Program-made: the position numbers and the translations under genes | The notes under the pieces: model-generated | Told to the model about the DNA's origin: nothing | Database searches by the model: none | The model's input: the letters and a program-made list of their open reading frames with translations, nothing else | Shown: positions 62,983 through 64,000 of the stretch, piece after piece | How positions within the stretch are numbered: the stretch's first letter is position 1 | Layout of the letters: every line of letters begins with the position of its first letter | Origin: Chitinophagales bacterium | GTDB taxonomy: Bacteria; Bacteroidota; Bacteroidia; Chitinophagales; UBA2359 | Direction: 5' to 3' | Assembly (NCBI GenBank): GCA_020628375.1 | Contig: JAHDFD010000018.1 | Coordinates: 1 to 64,000 of the forward strand | DNA: 64,000 nucleotides

Positions 62983-64000
62983 ATGCCTCAGAAAATTCTA
63001 ATCGTTGATTTTGGCTCCCAATATACCCAATTGATCGCTCGACGTATCAGAGAACTTAATGTGTTTTCAGATATAGTTTCTTGCTATAAAATCCCTGAAA
63101 TAGATGACTCGATCAAAGGCATCATTCTTTCTGGAAGCCCTTTTTCAGTAAAAGATGAAAAAGCACCTCAGCCGGATTTACAGGAAATATTAAACAAAGT
63201 TCCAGTTTTAGGAATTTGCTATGGTGCACAATTATTAGCGCAGAATTTTGGAGGTAATGTTGCTCCATCGAATAAACGCGAATATGGAAAGGCAGCATTA
63301 AGGTCAGTAATCAATTCTCACCCATTATTAAATGGCATAAACGAAGAAAGTCAGGTATGGATGTCACATGCAGATTCTATTCTTGCTTTGCCACCAAATG
63401 CTCAGAATTTAGCCAAAACAGACTCTATTCCGAATGCTGCTTTTGCATTGAATGGGTTTGATAAAATGGTAGCAGGCATTCAATTCCATCCAGAAGTTTA
63501 TCATAGTATTCAGGGTAAAAAATTGATCGAGAATTTTGTAATTGATATTTGTAATTGCGATGGCAATTGGACTTCCGAAGCTTATATTCAAACAACGGTT
63601 CAACAAATTAAAGAACAGGTTGGTACAGACAAAGTAATTATGGGCTTATCCGGTGGTGTTGATTCAACCGTAGCAGCAATATTGATACACAGAGCTATCG
63701 GCGATCAACTTCACTGTATTTTTGTTGATAATGGTTTACTAAGAAAAGCTGAATACACAGAAGTTTTAGCGTCTTATAAAGGAATGGGCTTAAACATTAA
63801 AGGCCTTGATGCATCTGAGTTATTTTTAAATGCTTTATCGGGAAAATCAGATCCTGAGGAAAAACGCAAAACCATTGGTCGTGTTTTTATTGAAGTATTT
63901 GAAGAAGAATCTAAAAAAATTGACAATGCCAAATGGTTAGGTCAGGGAACGATATATCCCGATATAATCGAATCTGTTTCTGTGCATGGCCCTTCAGCAA
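62983..64000 (+). CDS. guaA: GMP synthase, N-terminal and central parts
   Basis: The gene runs off the right edge after 339 codons of an expected 510 or so. It converts XMP to GMP using glutamine. The class I glutaminase domain (1-190) has the triad C79 (GICYGAQ), H169 and E171 (FHPEV). The ATP pyrophosphatase domain has the PP-loop SGGVDS (223-228), and later GQGTIYPDIIES is the family motif for XMP handling. The ATG at 62983 gives MPQKILIVDFGSQYTQLIARR, the usual start. Confidence 0.96.
   Translation, partial: MPQKILIVDFGSQYTQLIARRIRELNVFSDIVSCYKIPEIDDSIKGIILSGSPFSVKDEKAPQPDLQEILNKVPVLGICYGAQLLAQNFGGNVAPSNKREYGKAALRSVINSHPLLNGINEESQVWMSHADSILALPPNAQNLAKTDSIPNAAFALNGFDKMVAGIQFHPEVYHSIQGKKLIENFVIDICNCDGNWTSEAYIQTTVQQIKEQVGTDKVIMGLSGGVDSTVAAILIHRAIGDQLHCIFVDNGLLRKAEYTEVLASYKGMGLNIKGLDASELFLNALSGKSDPEEKRKTIGRVFIEVFEEESKKIDNAKWLGQGTIYPDIIESVSVHGPSA

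Overview
The window is AT-rich, densely coded DNA from a member of the Bacteroidota, most likely a gliding or marine Cytophagales/Flammeovirga-type bacterium (phylum confident, order an inference). The phylum call rests on a fused lpxC-fabZ gene, serine palmitoyltransferase (sphingolipids), the type IX secretion regulator PorX, two proteins with type A T9SS sorting tails, BT_3928/DUF1599 genes, a RDD-SpoIIM-DUF4129-DUF4350-MoxR-DUF58 cluster, and repeated -7 boxes of the form TAnnTTTG. No rRNA, tRNA, CRISPR array, transposase or prophage gene was seen.

Layout. 1-5891 is the N-terminal 1,963 codons of a giant secreted repeat protein (minus strand, running off the left edge); it contains tandem 210-bp units of three kinds in a mosaic order. 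6124-18362 is an outer-membrane lipid region: ABC ATPase, lpxA, lpxC-fabZ, then a divergent sphingolipid group (epimerase/reductase, Spt, GNAT acyltransferase), a lipid-type methyltransferase and lpxD, then a frameshifted DUF4240 gene, a DUF1800 protein and an HD phosphohydrolase. 18725-24729 holds porX, obgE, a peptide-type ABC permease, a BT_3928 membrane protein and DUF1599. 24980-35714 holds a DUF349 protein, an FAD oxidoreductase, msrA, a 1,108-residue T9SS cargo, sucC and a zinc-ribbon membrane protein. 35788-45638 holds lipoproteins, an M3 peptidase, a GNAT protein, an epoxide-hydrolase-like enzyme, an AEC transporter, an LVIVD lipoprotein, a small outer-membrane barrel, rplS and a MarR regulator. 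45822-53239 holds a SWIM/SNF2 helicase, a sugar dehydrogenase with a T9SS tail and an Uma2 nuclease-fold protein. 53562-60787 is the MoxR/DUF58 cluster with a divergent RDD gene. 61028-64000 has a TIGR01777 epimerase, an unknown gene and the start of guaA.

How genes work together. LpxA, LpxC-FabZ and LpxD are the early lipid A enzymes. The Spt/GNAT/epimerase trio between lpxC and lpxD matches the three activities of the bacterial ceramide route, so lipid A and sphingolipid synthesis appear to share a locus; the two divergent sphingolipid promoters carry matching 16-bp palindromes. PorX plausibly controls the T9SS that would export the two tailed cargo proteins and perhaps the giant repeat protein.

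The least explained signal is non-coding. Many intergenic gaps hold long imperfect palindromes: a 156-bp family (two copies plus a remnant), a 180-bp family (two copies), several single-copy elements of 80-220 bp, and small hairpins with different stems but a shared loop motif GGGACGCMCAGTC. Three neighbouring genes also share a repeated promoter sequence.
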